A DNA stretch of 64,000 nt, from assembly GCF_000379765.1 (NCBI RefSeq), contig NZ_KB903498.1, positions 128,778-192,777 of the forward strand, read 5' to 3'. Under the pieces are notes generated by a model, which was not told where the DNA came from, searched no databases, and worked only from the letters and a program-made list of their open reading frames with translations. Positions 45,055 to 54,215 of this stretch are shown piece by piece (within the stretch, counting starts at the first letter, position 1; the number at the start of each line of letters is the position of its first letter). This DNA comes from Flexithrix dorotheae DSM 6795. Its GTDB lineage: Bacteria; Bacteroidota; Bacteroidia; Cytophagales; Flammeovirgaceae. The translations under genes were made by a program, and so were the position numbers.

Positions 45055-45501
45055 TCATGTTTTGATTAAAATAACTCCTGAAATGATGATAACTACCCCT
45101 AAAACCTTCTTCACTGTAATTGGCTCCAGTGGCATATTAAACCAGCCAAAATGTCCTGCGATTGCCGCAAAAATGAGCTGTCCGGACAAACCTAAAGTAA
45201 CTGCAGTAGAAATTCCTAATTGGGGAATGATGTAATAAAATAAAGATACCGCCAGGAAACTTAATAACCCTCCTGTGAAATACATATACAATGGTATCTC
45301 CTTTAGCTGGTGCATACTTGGAAACTCTTTTACCGTGAGCAGTAAGGCAATAAATGTAAAGCTTGCACTCATGGTCAGTGCCGTGGTGGTGGCCAACAGG
45401 GAGTTGTCCAGTAAAATACCCAGTCGGGCATTTACTCCCCCCTGAATAACTACCATAATTCCTACCGAAAAGGAAAGGAGAAGCAATATAGGATGATTCA
45501 T
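45055..45501 (-). CDS. DMT-superfamily membrane protein (DUF606/YdcZ-like)
   Basis: Inner-membrane protein of 148 residues with about five helices. The beginning HPILLLLSFSVGIMVVIQGG then VNARLG, and the end GQLIFAAIAGHFGWFNMPLE then KKVLGVVIIISGVILI, match the half-size DUF606 branch of the drug/metabolite transporters, which act as dimers. The gene follows the cyclase-family gene by seven bases, so the two are co-transcribed. The substrate may be the product of that hydrolase, but this is only inferred. Confidence 0.85.
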   Translation of the reverse strand: MNHPILLLLSFSVGIMVVIQGGVNARLGILLDNSLLATTTALTMSASFTFIALLLTVKEFPSMHQLKEIPLYMYFTGGLLSFLAVSLFYYIIPQLGISTAVTLGLSGQLIFAAIAGHFGWFNMPLEPITVKKVLGVVIIISGVILIKT

Positions 45502-45508
45502 TGTCTTT

Positions 45509-46486
45509 TTATTTTACATTGATAGGAATAGCCAACGGACGCATGGGTGAGCCACTGGCGCCTTTCAATTTAAGCGAAGCGGCAATAAATGCAAACTCAA
45601 AAACTTTGTCTCGAGACAACTCCTCAAGAAACATTTGCTCCATAAACATCACTCCTTTTTCAGCGAGTAAATAGGTATGTACAGGTACCCAGTTATCTTC
45701 CCTTTCCGGGGGAAATGCTTCAAAACTGAGGTTATCTGCTCCCAAAAGCATAATGCCTTTTTCTTCCACCAGCCAATTAACTGCATCCAGACTAATTCCG
45801 GGAAAATTGTGGAGATATTCGGCTGCATTTTCATAATGACGCGCCTGGCCGGTCCGGATCAAAACCACATCTCCTTTATTCAATGTAGTACCCTGCTCAT
45901 TCAGTGTCTGTTTTAAATCCTGAGCCGATATGCGGTAGTTCTCAGGGAGGGTCCCCTTGTAAGCTTCCACATCAATAAGTATACCCCTGGCAATAATTGG
46001 GGGTATTGTTTCAGCACCTGTTTTTTTCCATCCCTTGTCACCGAGATGCTTTTCGGGGGTGAAGCCATTCCATATTTTTCCATTTAATCCAAAATGATTG
46101 AGTGCATCTATATGCGTACCCATGTGGGTGTACATGGAAATGGCATCTCCTGTATAACTTACTTTTCGGTTCATCTCCTCTCCCAGCCCGTTGGGGTTGT
46201 CTACCACAGTTCCGTGAGGGGTATGGGTAAGCCAATATTGATAACCCGGATCTCCCAGGGAATGAAAACTTGGCATCCCCACAAAATACTCAACACTAAG
46301 GTCATAAGTTTTGCCTGTACTGATTTGGGACAATATTTGAAAACGGGTGTCCTCAGTCATCATATTCAAGGTGCCAATTTCATCTTGCGGACCCCAGGGA
46401 CTTTTACCAACACTTTCCTTTTGTTGGGCCACTGTTGTTATTTGTATAGATAACAGTATCCAAAATAAAATCTTTAATTTTTTCAT
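45509..46486 (-). CDS. Cyclase-family (kynurenine formamidase-like) secreted metal-dependent hydrolase
   Basis: Protein of 325 residues with a signal peptide ending TTVAQ at about 21. The cyclase family (Pfam Cyclase) metal motif H-x-G-T-H-x-D is HMGTHIDALNHF (about 119-130). The conserved SPWGPQDEIGTLNMMTED near the start and DVVLIRTGQARHYENAAEYL later are also typical. Members hydrolyse N-formylkynurenine, isatin or similar amides. The signal peptide suggests a periplasmic location, unusual for the true kynurenine formamidases. A Crp-type regulator gene lies 63 bases upstream and a transporter gene 7 bases downstream. Confidence 0.88.
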   Translation of the reverse strand: MKKLKILFWILLSIQITTVAQQKESVGKSPWGPQDEIGTLNMMTEDTRFQILSQISTGKTYDLSVEYFVGMPSFHSLGDPGYQYWLTHTPHGTVVDNPNGLGEEMNRKVSYTGDAISMYTHMGTHIDALNHFGLNGKIWNGFTPEKHLGDKGWKKTGAETIPPIIARGILIDVEAYKGTLPENYRISAQDLKQTLNEQGTTLNKGDVVLIRTGQARHYENAAEYLHNFPGISLDAVNWLVEEKGIMLLGADNLSFEAFPPEREDNWVPVHTYLLAEKGVMFMEQMFLEELSRDKVFEFAFIAASLKLKGASGSPMRPLAIPINVK

Positions 46487-46549
46487 GATTTAGATATTTT
46501 AGTTTTGAGCAAATATCCAATCCATGATTACTGATTTCCTTAAGGTATC

Positions 46550-47134
46550 TTAAGAAAGGCTATGGCCAATATTTTTTCGAATAGTACTTAAGTGCTCGGG
46601 AGTGATTCCCAAATATGAAGCGATCATATACTGTGGGATCTGCTGTTCCATTGTTCTATACCGCTTCCTAAAATCAAAGTAACGTTCTTCAGCCGATAAA
46701 CTCATCGCATGAATTGTGCGCTCCTGAAGTGCTACATATCCATGCTGCGTTTTTATTCTGAAAAACCGATCCATCATGTGAATTTCGTTAAATAACACAT
46801 CTAGACGATCTCTGTGAATTTGTAGCACAACACTATCGGTTATCGCCTGCATAAAATAAGTAGCAGGTTTCCCGGTGAGGTAGGCATATAAATCATTCAT
46901 CCACCATCCCTGAATACCAAATTGAAGAATATGTTCTTTCCCCGATTCATCAATATTAAAGAGCTTCAGGCAGCCTTTCACAATAAACCGCATATGATTG
47001 GAATATTCTCCTTTTTGAAGCAAAAACTGTTTTTTCCCGAGCGTAACTGGTTTGAAGGCATCCTTTATTAAATTCAACTCGCTTTCTTTTAGAGGAACCT
47101 GTTCTTTAATGTGTTGGATTAATATTTCATGCAT
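46550..47134 (-). CDS. Crp/Fnr-family transcriptional regulator
   Basis: Regulator of 194 residues with a cyclic-nucleotide-binding-like beta-barrel (about 20-120: LGKKQFLLQKGEYSNHMRFI then VKGCLKLFNIDESGKEHILQ) and a short C-terminal helix-turn-helix (QQIPQYMIASYLGITPEHLS then TIRKNI). The phosphate-binding Arg-Ser/Thr pair of true cAMP sensors is not evident, as in many Bacteroidota members. It is likely the local regulator of the hydrolase/transporter pair downstream. Confidence 0.9.
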   Translation of the reverse strand: MHEILIQHIKEQVPLKESELNLIKDAFKPVTLGKKQFLLQKGEYSNHMRFIVKGCLKLFNIDESGKEHILQFGIQGWWMNDLYAYLTGKPATYFMQAITDSVVLQIHRDRLDVLFNEIHMMDRFFRIKTQHGYVALQERTIHAMSLSAEERYFDFRKRYRTMEQQIPQYMIASYLGITPEHLSTIRKNIGHSLS

Positions 47135-47299
47135 CTTTACTTCATTAATTCAGCCAATAAGCCAAAAATTCACCAGAATTTCATCAAACAAAATATTTAC
47201 GACAACAATTTACCTCCACCAGTGAATTTAGTTTATGGATTGGGGTTATCCAAAGGAAGAAAGATGCATTGAAACTGCCTTGCAAGCGGAAAAGGCGTT

Positions 47300-47344
47300 T
47301 TCCCGGGCTGAAGAATTTAATAGGTATGAATTGTGACCCGGGAA
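47300..47344. repeat. Short GC-rich inverted repeat
   Basis: TTCCCGGG (47300-47307) and CCCGGGAA (47337-47344) flank 29 bases in the gap between the second CobW gene and the Crp gene. There is no T-run, so it is not a typical terminator. It stands out only by its GC content in an AT-rich gap. Confidence 0.35.
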
Positions 47345-47397
47345 TACGCTTTATTTATATTTCTACTCAGGTAAATACTGAAAATTGTATGTAACAC

Positions 47398-48600
47398 TTA
47401 AACAGGCCATTCATCATGATATCCATTCTTCCACTTCCCGGCTTCCAGTTCTTCATCAGTGGCCAGGCATTGATCTAATTCTTTTGTAATTTGGGCTACA
47501 TTCATTTCCTGACCAATGAAAACTAATTCATTTTTCCGATCTCCAAATGTTTTGTCCCAGTCCGATTCTATCATTTGCTGATTTTCAATGTAAGCTGTAT
47601 ATTCCATTCGTTGATTAAAATTCATACTGCTCCACCATACTCCTGCACTATTGGCTCGAAGTGAACCTCCGGCCTGGCTCCAGAGTAAGGCCTGGGCTGG
47701 TCGGGAAGCCAGCCAGAAAAGCCCTTTGCTTCGAATGATCGTAGCAGGAAAATTCCTTTGAATGTATTCCCAAAAACGGATTGGATCGAATGGTTTTTTG
47801 CTACGGTAAACAAAGGAAGAAATGCCATATTCTTCCGTTTCGGGTGTGTGGGCATCTTTTTCTAATTCCTCCTGCCAGCTTTCAGATTGCTCGGCTTCTT
47901 CAAAATTGAAAAGCCCGGTTTGAAGGATTTCGCCTGGTTTGATCTGCCCAAATGATGATTCAATGATTCTGGCTTTTGGATTGAGTTTCTGAAGTGTCGC
48001 TTTTAAGATTCCCAAAGAGGCTTTGTCCACCAAATCTGTCTTATTTAAAATAATTACATTGGCAAACTCAATTTGGTCGGTAAGCAGGTTTACAATAGTC
48101 CGGTAATCTCCTTCCATGTCGGTCAGGTTTCTGTCCATTAGCATATCCGGGCTTCCAAAGTCTTTAAAAAAGTTGAAAGCATCCACTACTGTGACCATAC
48201 AATCCACATAACTGAACCTGGATAAGTCAATCCCATTTTCTTCATCCACAAAACTGAAGGTTTGGGCTACGGGAACTGGTTCACTAATTCCAGTACTTTC
48301 GATGAGCAGGTAATCGAAGCGATTTTCCTTTGCCAGGCGTTCTACTTCCAGCATCAAATCCTCCCGAAGGGTACAACAGATACAGCCATTACTCATTTCC
48401 ACTAGTTTTTCTTCAGTTCGGGAAAGGGTATTTTCACTTTTTACCAGGTTTGCATCCACATTCACTTCACTCATATCATTCACAATCACAGCTACTTTCA
48501 ACCCTTCCTTATTGTGTAAAATATGATTGAGCAGGGTAGTCTTTCCCGCTCCTAAAAAGCCACTCAATACCGTTACAGGCAGTTTTTTGATATTTACCAT
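47398..48600 (-). CDS. COG0523/CobW-family GTP-dependent zinc chaperone (ZigA/YeiR-like)
   Basis: Cytosolic GTPase of 400 residues that should deliver metal to a client protein under metal scarcity. Walker A is [15 protein letters not shown] (Gly14-Thr22), the metal-binding C-x-C-C is Cys73-Cys76 ([11 protein letters not shown]), Walker B region [12 protein letters not shown], and the guanine motif NKTD at 186-189. The sequence [12 protein letters not shown] after strand 2 is the form found in Zur-regulated ZigA/ZagA-type proteins rather than in CobW of B12 synthesis. A full CobW C-terminal domain follows ([20 protein letters not shown]). It is the last gene of the nine-gene operon under TGCAA-N5-TTGCA operators. 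Confidence 0.92.
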   Translation of the reverse strand: MVNIKKLPVTVLSGFLGAGKTTLLNHILHNKEGLKVAVIVNDMSEVNVDANLVKSENTLSRTEEKLVEMSNGCICCTLREDLMLEVERLAKENRFDYLLIESTGISEPVPVAQTFSFVDEENGIDLSRFSYVDCMVTVVDAFNFFKDFGSPDMLMDRNLTDMEGDYRTIVNLLTDQIEFANVIILNKTDLVDKASLGILKATLQKLNPKARIIESSFGQIKPGEILQTGLFNFEEAEQSESWQEELEKDAHTPETEEYGISSFVYRSKKPFDPIRFWEYIQRNFPATIIRSKGLFWLASRPAQALLWSQAGGSLRANSAGVWWSSMNFNQRMEYTAYIENQQMIESDWDKTFGDRKNELVFIGQEMNVAQITKELDQCLATDEELEAGKWKNGYHDEWPV

Positions 48601-48641
48601 CTATTTCTATTCAAATAAAGTTTTTAATTGATTATTTTCAG

Positions 48642-49148
48642 TTATTCTTCTATCAGCTCACTATTTTCCAAAATAAAATTCATGTGATTAATATCTTCTA
48701 CATTCAGCCGAAGTGTACCGATCACGGTAATTTTTTCATCTGTACCAAATCCTAAAGCTTCGTTCTCAAAAAAGATCTCGGCAACCGATTCAGGACCAGC
48801 TCCACCACAGAAATAACAACTGCTAAAAGGATATTTGGAAAGCACGATTACGGGTTCATCTCCATAGTCAAAAGGCATCACAAAACCCTTTAACTTCACT
48901 TGTTTCCCTTCCAGTTGTTTAATTTCCTCATCGAATTTCGGCACAAGCAGGTAATGTTGTTCCTTCTCCTGAAACTCCGGTTCGAATTTCACTTTGGCAA
49001 AAACCTTCCAGCCATTTGGCAGGTCATTTTTTTGAGCAGATAAAGGGGCAAGCGAAAACCCTGTAACCAACATTAAAGAAAGCATTAGGAGCCCGAATTT
49101 ACATAGAGGAAATTCCCTTTTAAAAATTGAATATTTAGTGTTAATCAT
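48642..49148 (-). CDS. DUF3299-like secreted protein
   Basis: A 168-residue secreted protein with a signal peptide ending PLSAQ at about 39. The core KQLEGKQVKLKGFVMPFDYG then IVLSKYPFSSCYFCGGAGPE, and NEALGFGTDEKITVIGTLRL near the end, follows the DUF3299 plan (an LxGKxVxLxGFVxPL start, a central Cys motif, and a final OB-like strand). Cys111 and Cys114 (CYFC) may bind metal. DUF3299 genes are repeatedly found in zinc-regulated clusters of Proteobacteria next to ABC transporters and COG0523 genes; this context fits. Molecular role unknown. Confidence 0.7.
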   Translation of the reverse strand: MINTKYSIFKREFPLCKFGLLMLSLMLVTGFSLAPLSAQKNDLPNGWKVFAKVKFEPEFQEKEQHYLLVPKFDEEIKQLEGKQVKLKGFVMPFDYGDEPVIVLSKYPFSSCYFCGGAGPESVAEIFFENEALGFGTDEKITVIGTLRLNVEDINHMNFILENSELIEE

Positions 49149-49166
49149 TTTTAAAAAAAGTTTCGG

Positions 49167-49589
49167 TTATTCATTGGTACAACATTGATCGTCAGCACAC
49201 TTACAATATTTCCGGTTATATAAATGGAATATAATCAGACTTGCGGTAGGCAGGTAAATAACTTCTTCAGCCCAATGGAAAAGTTCAAGCTTTTCATTCA
49301 TCAGGATGAAAAATAATATAAACCAACTGACGTAAAGTGCATATTTCACCCATAATTTGCTGGTTTTTTCCCCCGATTGATAAATAGCAATAAAGGATAA
49401 ACCTAAAAAGATAATATCCAGGGAACTCCACCAGGAAGGACTATTGTGGCCATGATCTGATATGGTGGCATGGGCTACAAATAAAAAAGGAGTCGCCAGG
49501 CAGTGTACAAGGCATAGTCCACTTATAAGGGAGCCAAATATATCTGGTTTTTCATTTATTTTCTTTAGAACAATGGGCAAGTTTTTCAT
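49167..49589 (-). CDS. MerC-domain inner membrane protein
   Basis: A 140-residue membrane protein with four helices, of the MerC family. The signature Gly-x4-Gly-Leu-Cys-x3-His-Cys-x3-Pro is SGLCLVHCLATP with Cys26 and Cys30 in the first helix. The C-terminus carries a second thiol cluster (KYCKCADDQCCTNE). The family was named for mercury uptake but many members sit in zinc-regulated operons. Here it lies between the two CobW genes, with 37- and 18-base gaps, so metal import or sensing across the inner membrane is likely. Confidence 0.85.
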   Translation of the reverse strand: MKNLPIVLKKINEKPDIFGSLISGLCLVHCLATPFLFVAHATISDHGHNSPSWWSSLDIIFLGLSFIAIYQSGEKTSKLWVKYALYVSWFILFFILMNEKLELFHWAEEVIYLPTASLIIFHLYNRKYCKCADDQCCTNE

Positions 49590-49626
49590 AGATTTCTATG
49601 GTTTGGAATTTCTTCTGAATTTGATT

Positions 49627-50646
49627 TTATCTTTTTTCCAAAGAGGATTGAGCAGGAAAGACTATATGCCTGTTAAATATTTTTTCAAATGCCCCTTTTT
49701 TCAATCCCCGGCCAATAAATACCAATTTACCCTCTCTTTTTTCCCCTTCTTTCCAGGGATCACCATCGGTAATCACAAAGGTGCTCCGAGCCGACTGAAG
49801 CACCACCCGGTTGGGATATTGGGGAAGGGCAATGATCCCTTTTACCCGATACACCTGATGCCGGTAAAGATTGACAATTCTGGTTAAATCCAGAGAAAGG
49901 TTGTCCAGGTTAAGCGGAAAAGGAAATGTTAGAGTGAAGGATGTTATCCCATGGGCATTATGTTTATGATCATGCTGATGGTCATGGTTGTGTTCATGTG
50001 CATGATCATGATGGAAATGATGCGGTTTGTCTTCCATCTGCCGAAGTTTTGTTGTGCCCGTTTTCATAATTTCAGGAACAGGGAACACGCCTTGTTTTCC
50101 GGTAAAAATTACAGCATGAGGGTTAATATTTTCCACAAGAGCCTGAACTTTGGGTACTGCTGTTTGAGATACCATATCAATTTTATTAATCAATATAGCA
50201 TCTGCTAAAGCAACCTGTCGCAAAGCTTCATCTGTTTCCCGAAGCCACTCTTCCAACAATCCGGCATCGGTAAGACATATTACCTGCTCAAGATGAAAAT
50301 ATTTTTCTACCCGTGGGTCTTCCAGAAAAACCTGGATTATGGAGCTGGGATCTGCAATTCCGGTAGTTTCAATTACCAATCTGTCATACTGATCCTGTCT
50401 TTTACTGGCTTCACTCAGCACATCAAGTAATCCATCGGATAGGGAACAACATAAGCATCCGGCACTAAGCTCCACAATCTCCTCCACCCCATCCATTATA
50501 AGGCCTCCATCAATGTTGGTTTCCCCACATTCATTTTCAATGACCATGATCCGTTCTGGCAATAATGCTTTAATGAAATGATTCAAAAAAGTGGTTTTTC
50601 CTGCTCCCAAAAAACCTGTGATAATATGGACTGGTGTTTGTTTCAT
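49627..50646 (-). CDS. COG0523/CobW-family GTPase with His-rich metal-binding segment
   Basis: GTPase of 339 residues. Walker A is [14 protein letters not shown] (Gly11-Thr19), strand 2 motif IENECGETNIDGGL, the metal site Cys64-x-Cys-Cys67 (GCLCCSL), Walker B region ETTGIAD at 93-99 and NKID at 154-157. A His/Asp-rich run fills about 209-232 (His at nearly every other position). The CobW C-terminal domain is short. The His run should bind several zinc ions and is typical of zinc-related COG0523 members. The start overlaps the upstream permease stop by four bases (ATGA), so translation is coupled to the ABC transporter. Confidence 0.93.
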   Translation of the reverse strand: MKQTPVHIITGFLGAGKTTFLNHFIKALLPERIMVIENECGETNIDGGLIMDGVEEIVELSAGCLCCSLSDGLLDVLSEASKRQDQYDRLVIETTGIADPSSIIQVFLEDPRVEKYFHLEQVICLTDAGLLEEWLRETDEALRQVALADAILINKIDMVSQTAVPKVQALVENINPHAVIFTGKQGVFPVPEIMKTGTTKLRQMEDKPHHFHHDHAHEHNHDHQHDHKHNAHGITSFTLTFPFPLNLDNLSLDLTRIVNLYRHQVYRVKGIIALPQYPNRVVLQSARSTFVITDGDPWKEGEKREGKLVFIGRGLKKGAFEKIFNRHIVFPAQSSLEKR

Positions 50647-52082
50647 CTGCTGATACCTTTATTTATATTTATAAATCCTAGAAAAAATACTACTCCCGCA
50701 CCCAGGGCAATCTTCCCCAGACCCAACCAAAGCGCAGCCCATTGTATTTCTTTTTTAGGCATTTCGAAAGTAGGCAGGTTGGAATAATCCTCCTGCAAAA
50801 TAGGTTTGTCCCAGAACAACCTGGTAAAGTAAAAATCTGTTATTTTACCATGAAAATCAGCCAAAGCATCCTGAAAGTAAAGAAAGGTTTTCAGGTCTGT
50901 TTGGGCGATTTGGGTAAGAATATGCTGCATATTTACAGCGGGATTCAGCCAGTGAAACCTGTACGTCCAAACATTTCTATTGAGCACCTGAGCATTATAG
51001 TGATCAACCTCTTGTTGGCTGTTCATGTCTTTGAGAGTGGTGAAAGCCGCATAAGCTTTGGGAAGCATATTGCTTTTTATCAGACTATCGCTTCCAGCCA
51101 GTTCGGGTTTATGGGCAAGAAACTCCATAATTACCTCACGGGACTCTTCCTCCACATCCTCATTTTCCAGCCCTGTCCTGCGTGTAAGGCTGGCCAGAGA
51201 AGTACTGCTCATTGGATATTTCGTGGTGACTATTACATTGAGAATAGCTGGAACCACAATCAGGATTAAAAGCCAGCAACCAACAGCCGTAATTGCATTG
51301 AAAGAAGAACTTTTACGGAAACTGACAATTAAAAATATGAGCCCAAACCAAAATGCATTGTACACCACTACCCCAAAAAGCCAGGAAATGGCCGGAAGCA
51401 AATTCTCAGGTTTAAAGGGATTACCAGCAGAAAATAAACCGATTAAGGAAATCAGTAAGGCTAATCCGGTTATCAAAACAAAATAAAAACCCAGCCTGGT
51501 CAAAATAATCCTGCGGATACCTATGGGTTGGATTTGCAATAAAGGTAAAGTGCCATTCTCCTTGTCGGAGGAAAATAAGCCATAACAAAACGCAATAATG
51601 AGTAATGGAAAAAGATATACCATCACGAAAGAAAGATCGAAGTTACCAGCCATTAGATTAACCGGGTTTGCCAGTTCATTTTCAAAAAGCTGGTAGTGCA
51701 GACTCATGCCGGTAAGGCGGTAGTAATAACGAAACAGGTCTCGCTGACCAATAGCAAGAGAAGCATAATCATGCGGAAGTAAAATGGCATGGTAGCCATG
51801 CCGATACCAGGCGTAGGCGGGACGGGAGGCAATATCATGGGCACGCTCCTGTTCAAGTGTCTTCATTTCCTCAGTGAAGCTGGCCTGATAAGCAGAAAAC
51901 TCGTTATGTTCTAAAGCTTTCACGGCCTGGATGGTCTGCCTTTGTTCATTGATCTCCGATTTTCCATAATAAATGGCATATAAACCAAACAAAAAAATTA
52001 CAGCAAGCATGAGAAGCTGAAATCTGTTGCGGTAAAAAGTTTTCCACTCATAGCGGATGAGGGTTCGTGTTGATCTATCCAT
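50643..52082 (-). CDS. ABC-2-type permease, DUF3526 family (second copy)
   Basis: Permease of 479 residues. A first helix (RFQLLMLAVIFLFGLYAIYY), a large extracytoplasmic domain (about 40-150), then a block of five helices (FVMVYLFPLLIIAFCYGLFS with SSDKENGTLPLLQIQPIGIR, and FYFVLITGLALLISLIGLFS) and a second loop plus a final helix. This matches the DUF3526 permeases that occur in pairs with one CcmA-type ATPase. It overlaps the upstream paralog by eight bases and the CobW gene by four. The role of this ABC family is undefined; export of a metallophore or release of the metal from it are possible. Confidence 0.85.
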   Translation of the reverse strand: MDRSTRTLIRYEWKTFYRNRFQLLMLAVIFLFGLYAIYYGKSEINEQRQTIQAVKALEHNEFSAYQASFTEEMKTLEQERAHDIASRPAYAWYRHGYHAILLPHDYASLAIGQRDLFRYYYRLTGMSLHYQLFENELANPVNLMAGNFDLSFVMVYLFPLLIIAFCYGLFSSDKENGTLPLLQIQPIGIRRIILTRLGFYFVLITGLALLISLIGLFSAGNPFKPENLLPAISWLFGVVVYNAFWFGLIFLIVSFRKSSSFNAITAVGCWLLILIVVPAILNVIVTTKYPMSSTSLASLTRRTGLENEDVEEESREVIMEFLAHKPELAGSDSLIKSNMLPKAYAAFTTLKDMNSQQEVDHYNAQVLNRNVWTYRFHWLNPAVNMQHILTQIAQTDLKTFLYFQDALADFHGKITDFYFTRLFWDKPILQEDYSNLPTFEMPKKEIQWAALWLGLGKIALGAGVVFFLGFININKGISR

Positions 52083-53511
52083 AAAGTGGTTTTAATTTTC
52101 TGTTGGTATAAAAAATAAGTAATAGTATAATTCCCAGCCAAAAGGCAAGTGAAATCACTTCTATCCAATAGTGCTTTAATAGCGCAAGGGCTGTAGGAGT
52201 TTGGTAAGAAAAATCTTCAACTTCAGCCCACAATTCACTTCCTGCCTTATATCCGTAAAACTCCCCATAATGAGAATTCTCAGCCATATCGTTATTCATT
52301 TTTCGCACCAGCTCTCTTCGGTAATCCTCCACCTCATCCTCAAAATGGATGAAAGTATGTGGATCTGTACCTGAGAGTGCCATGGAAAGATGTTGGACCG
52401 ACAGAAAAGGATTGAAAAGGCTCGCCATGCTTCCCAATCTGTTTTGCTGCTGGAAAATCTTTCGAAGCTTCCCAAGGTGATAATCATATATCTTATTATT
52501 ATATTCCTCTCCGGCCTGCATACTCACTCCTTCAAAATTAAAAGGAAGTTGTTGTACAGAATCCATCCCATATTTTTCCAGGTATTCCTTTTCAAGTCTG
52601 GCCATACGGATGGAACGGGTTGATTTTCCATCCAGACCGTTAGCCTTATCTTCCTCTATTGCAGCCTTGAATTCCCGCATAGAGGGAAGCTGGTACACAT
52701 TCTCACTCAGGTTAACTACTGTTTTAGGCATCAGAATAGCCAGGAATATCCAACTTGAGAGTAAGGTCAAAAGCGCATTTCGTCCTGTTGATGAACATAA
52801 GGAAACCCACACTGAAAATGCAATAAAAAGAAACAGGTATACCCCATAAAGTAAAGCAAAGAGCAGTAGCCTGATAGCCACATCCGGAATAGCATCCTGC
52901 TGAAATTCACCTACAGAGATAAGCATTATGCCCATCAAAAAAGGAAAAAGAAAAACCGCCAGAATAGCTCCGTAAGCTAAGATTTTCCCCCATGTAAGGG
53001 TCTGAAAAGAAACCCCCTGACTCATCAGCAATTTGAGTGTACCACTTTCTCTTTCCCGGGTAAAGGACGCAAATGCCAAAAAAATTATCAGTAACGGCAT
53101 TAAAATCTGCAAAACCAGTGCAGCACTAAGTTCACCAAACCGAATCATGCTACTGTGATCCTGGGCAGGACGGAACATAAATTCGTGCTGGTGATGTGCT
53201 TCCAGGTAAACTGAAGTTCCGGTGTAAGTATCCAAACCAAAGTCAAACAGGCTCAACACAGTTTTTGGCTTGAATACAAATGTTCCATAATGAGCGGCAA
53301 TATGGGGATGCTTATCCCCCTGATTCAACCATTCCTGCCGTTTCACTTCCTGTGTTTGAGTGATGATCGTTTGTTGTTGCTCGTAATTGAGATACCCGGC
53401 AAATAGAGACAATCCCAGTAAAAGTACAATAATCCCCCCTAATGCCAGTACCAGCTTTTCGCGGAGGGCTGTTTTTATCTCTTTCCAGGCAATTAGTGAA
53501 ATCAGACGCAT
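52075..53511 (-). CDS. ABC-2-type permease, DUF3526 family (first copy)
   Basis: Permease of 478 residues with the same plan as its neighbour at 50643-52082: start helix LVLALGGIIVLLLGLSLFAG, an extracytoplasmic domain with HHQHEFMFRPAQDHSSMIRF, a multi-helix block (LMPLLIIFLAFASFTRERES then GTLKLLMSQGVSFQTLTWGK), a second soluble loop and a last helix (WIEVISLAFWLGIILLLIFY). The ERESGTLKLL motif is common to ABC-2 permeases. The His-containing loop may matter for metals. It begins in the stop of the ATPase gene and overlaps the second permease. The two presumably form a heterodimer with the ATPase. Confidence 0.85.
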   Translation of the reverse strand: MRLISLIAWKEIKTALREKLVLALGGIIVLLLGLSLFAGYLNYEQQQTIITQTQEVKRQEWLNQGDKHPHIAAHYGTFVFKPKTVLSLFDFGLDTYTGTSVYLEAHHQHEFMFRPAQDHSSMIRFGELSAALVLQILMPLLIIFLAFASFTRERESGTLKLLMSQGVSFQTLTWGKILAYGAILAVFLFPFLMGIMLISVGEFQQDAIPDVAIRLLLFALLYGVYLFLFIAFSVWVSLCSSTGRNALLTLLSSWIFLAILMPKTVVNLSENVYQLPSMREFKAAIEEDKANGLDGKSTRSIRMARLEKEYLEKYGMDSVQQLPFNFEGVSMQAGEEYNNKIYDYHLGKLRKIFQQQNRLGSMASLFNPFLSVQHLSMALSGTDPHTFIHFEDEVEDYRRELVRKMNNDMAENSHYGEFYGYKAGSELWAEVEDFSYQTPTALALLKHYWIEVISLAFWLGIILLLIFYTNRKLKPLYG

Positions 53512-54212
53512 TAGTTATACATGTGTTTTAGGTATAATTTTTCCAAATCCTGAAAGCTCACTTCATCCGATGCAAACCGCTCTATAAGTACACCCTCCTT
53601 CATTATTCCAATGTGGGTCCCGGTAACTTTGGCACGAAAAAGATCATGTGTAGCCATTAAAGTGGCTACACCTTTTTCCTTCATATCCAACAATAATTCT
53701 GAAAACTCATTACTTGCTTTTGGGTCCAGACCTGAGGTAGGTTCATCCAGCAACAAAACGCTGGCTTCCCGTGCCCGTGCCAGGGCTATACCAACCTTTT
53801 GTCGCATCCCTTTTGAATAGCTGCTTACCCTTTTATGGATAAAGTCAGGCTGTAATCCAGACTGATACAGCAAAGTTTCCAACTGCTCTTTATCATACTT
53901 TTTGTTGCCTACTCCGCAAAAGAAATCAAGGTTTTCCAATCCGGTCAGGTTAGGATACAACATCAAATTTTCAGGGATGTAGGAAAGTAATTGCTTGGTT
54001 TCCTTCCCATACTGCGTTACATCCAGTGAATTAATGCTGGCTTCACCCTCAGTCGGTTCTATAAAGTTGAGAAACAGGTTAATAGTAGTGGATTTCCCTG
54101 CACCATTCGCCCCCAGCAGACAGAAAATCTCTCCATCTTTCACTAATAGATCCAGTCCATTGAGGGCAGTAAATGAACCGTATTTCTTGGTAAGGTTTGT
54201 GGCTTTTAGCAT
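53511..54212 (-). CDS. ABC transporter ATP-binding protein (CcmA-like)
   Basis: ATPase subunit of 233 residues. Walker A is LLGANGAGKSTTINLFLNF (about 33-51), the Q-loop region LLSYIPENLMLYPNLTGLEN, the signature SYSKGMRQKVGIALARA, Walker B with catalytic Glu LLLDEPTSGLDPKA, and the switch His in MATHDLFRAKV. It drives the two DUF3526 permeases encoded immediately after it; the gene starts three bases after the stop of the XusB-like lipoprotein gene. Such tight packing of receptor, binder and ABC genes argues that all serve one substrate. Confidence 0.96.
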   Translation of the reverse strand: MLKATNLTKKYGSFTALNGLDLLVKDGEIFCLLGANGAGKSTTINLFLNFIEPTEGEASINSLDVTQYGKETKQLLSYIPENLMLYPNLTGLENLDFFCGVGNKKYDKEQLETLLYQSGLQPDFIHKRVSSYSKGMRQKVGIALARAREASVLLLDEPTSGLDPKASNEFSELLLDMKEKGVATLMATHDLFRAKVTGTHIGIMKEGVLIERFASDEVSFQDLEKLYLKHMYN

Positions 54213-54215
54213 ATC

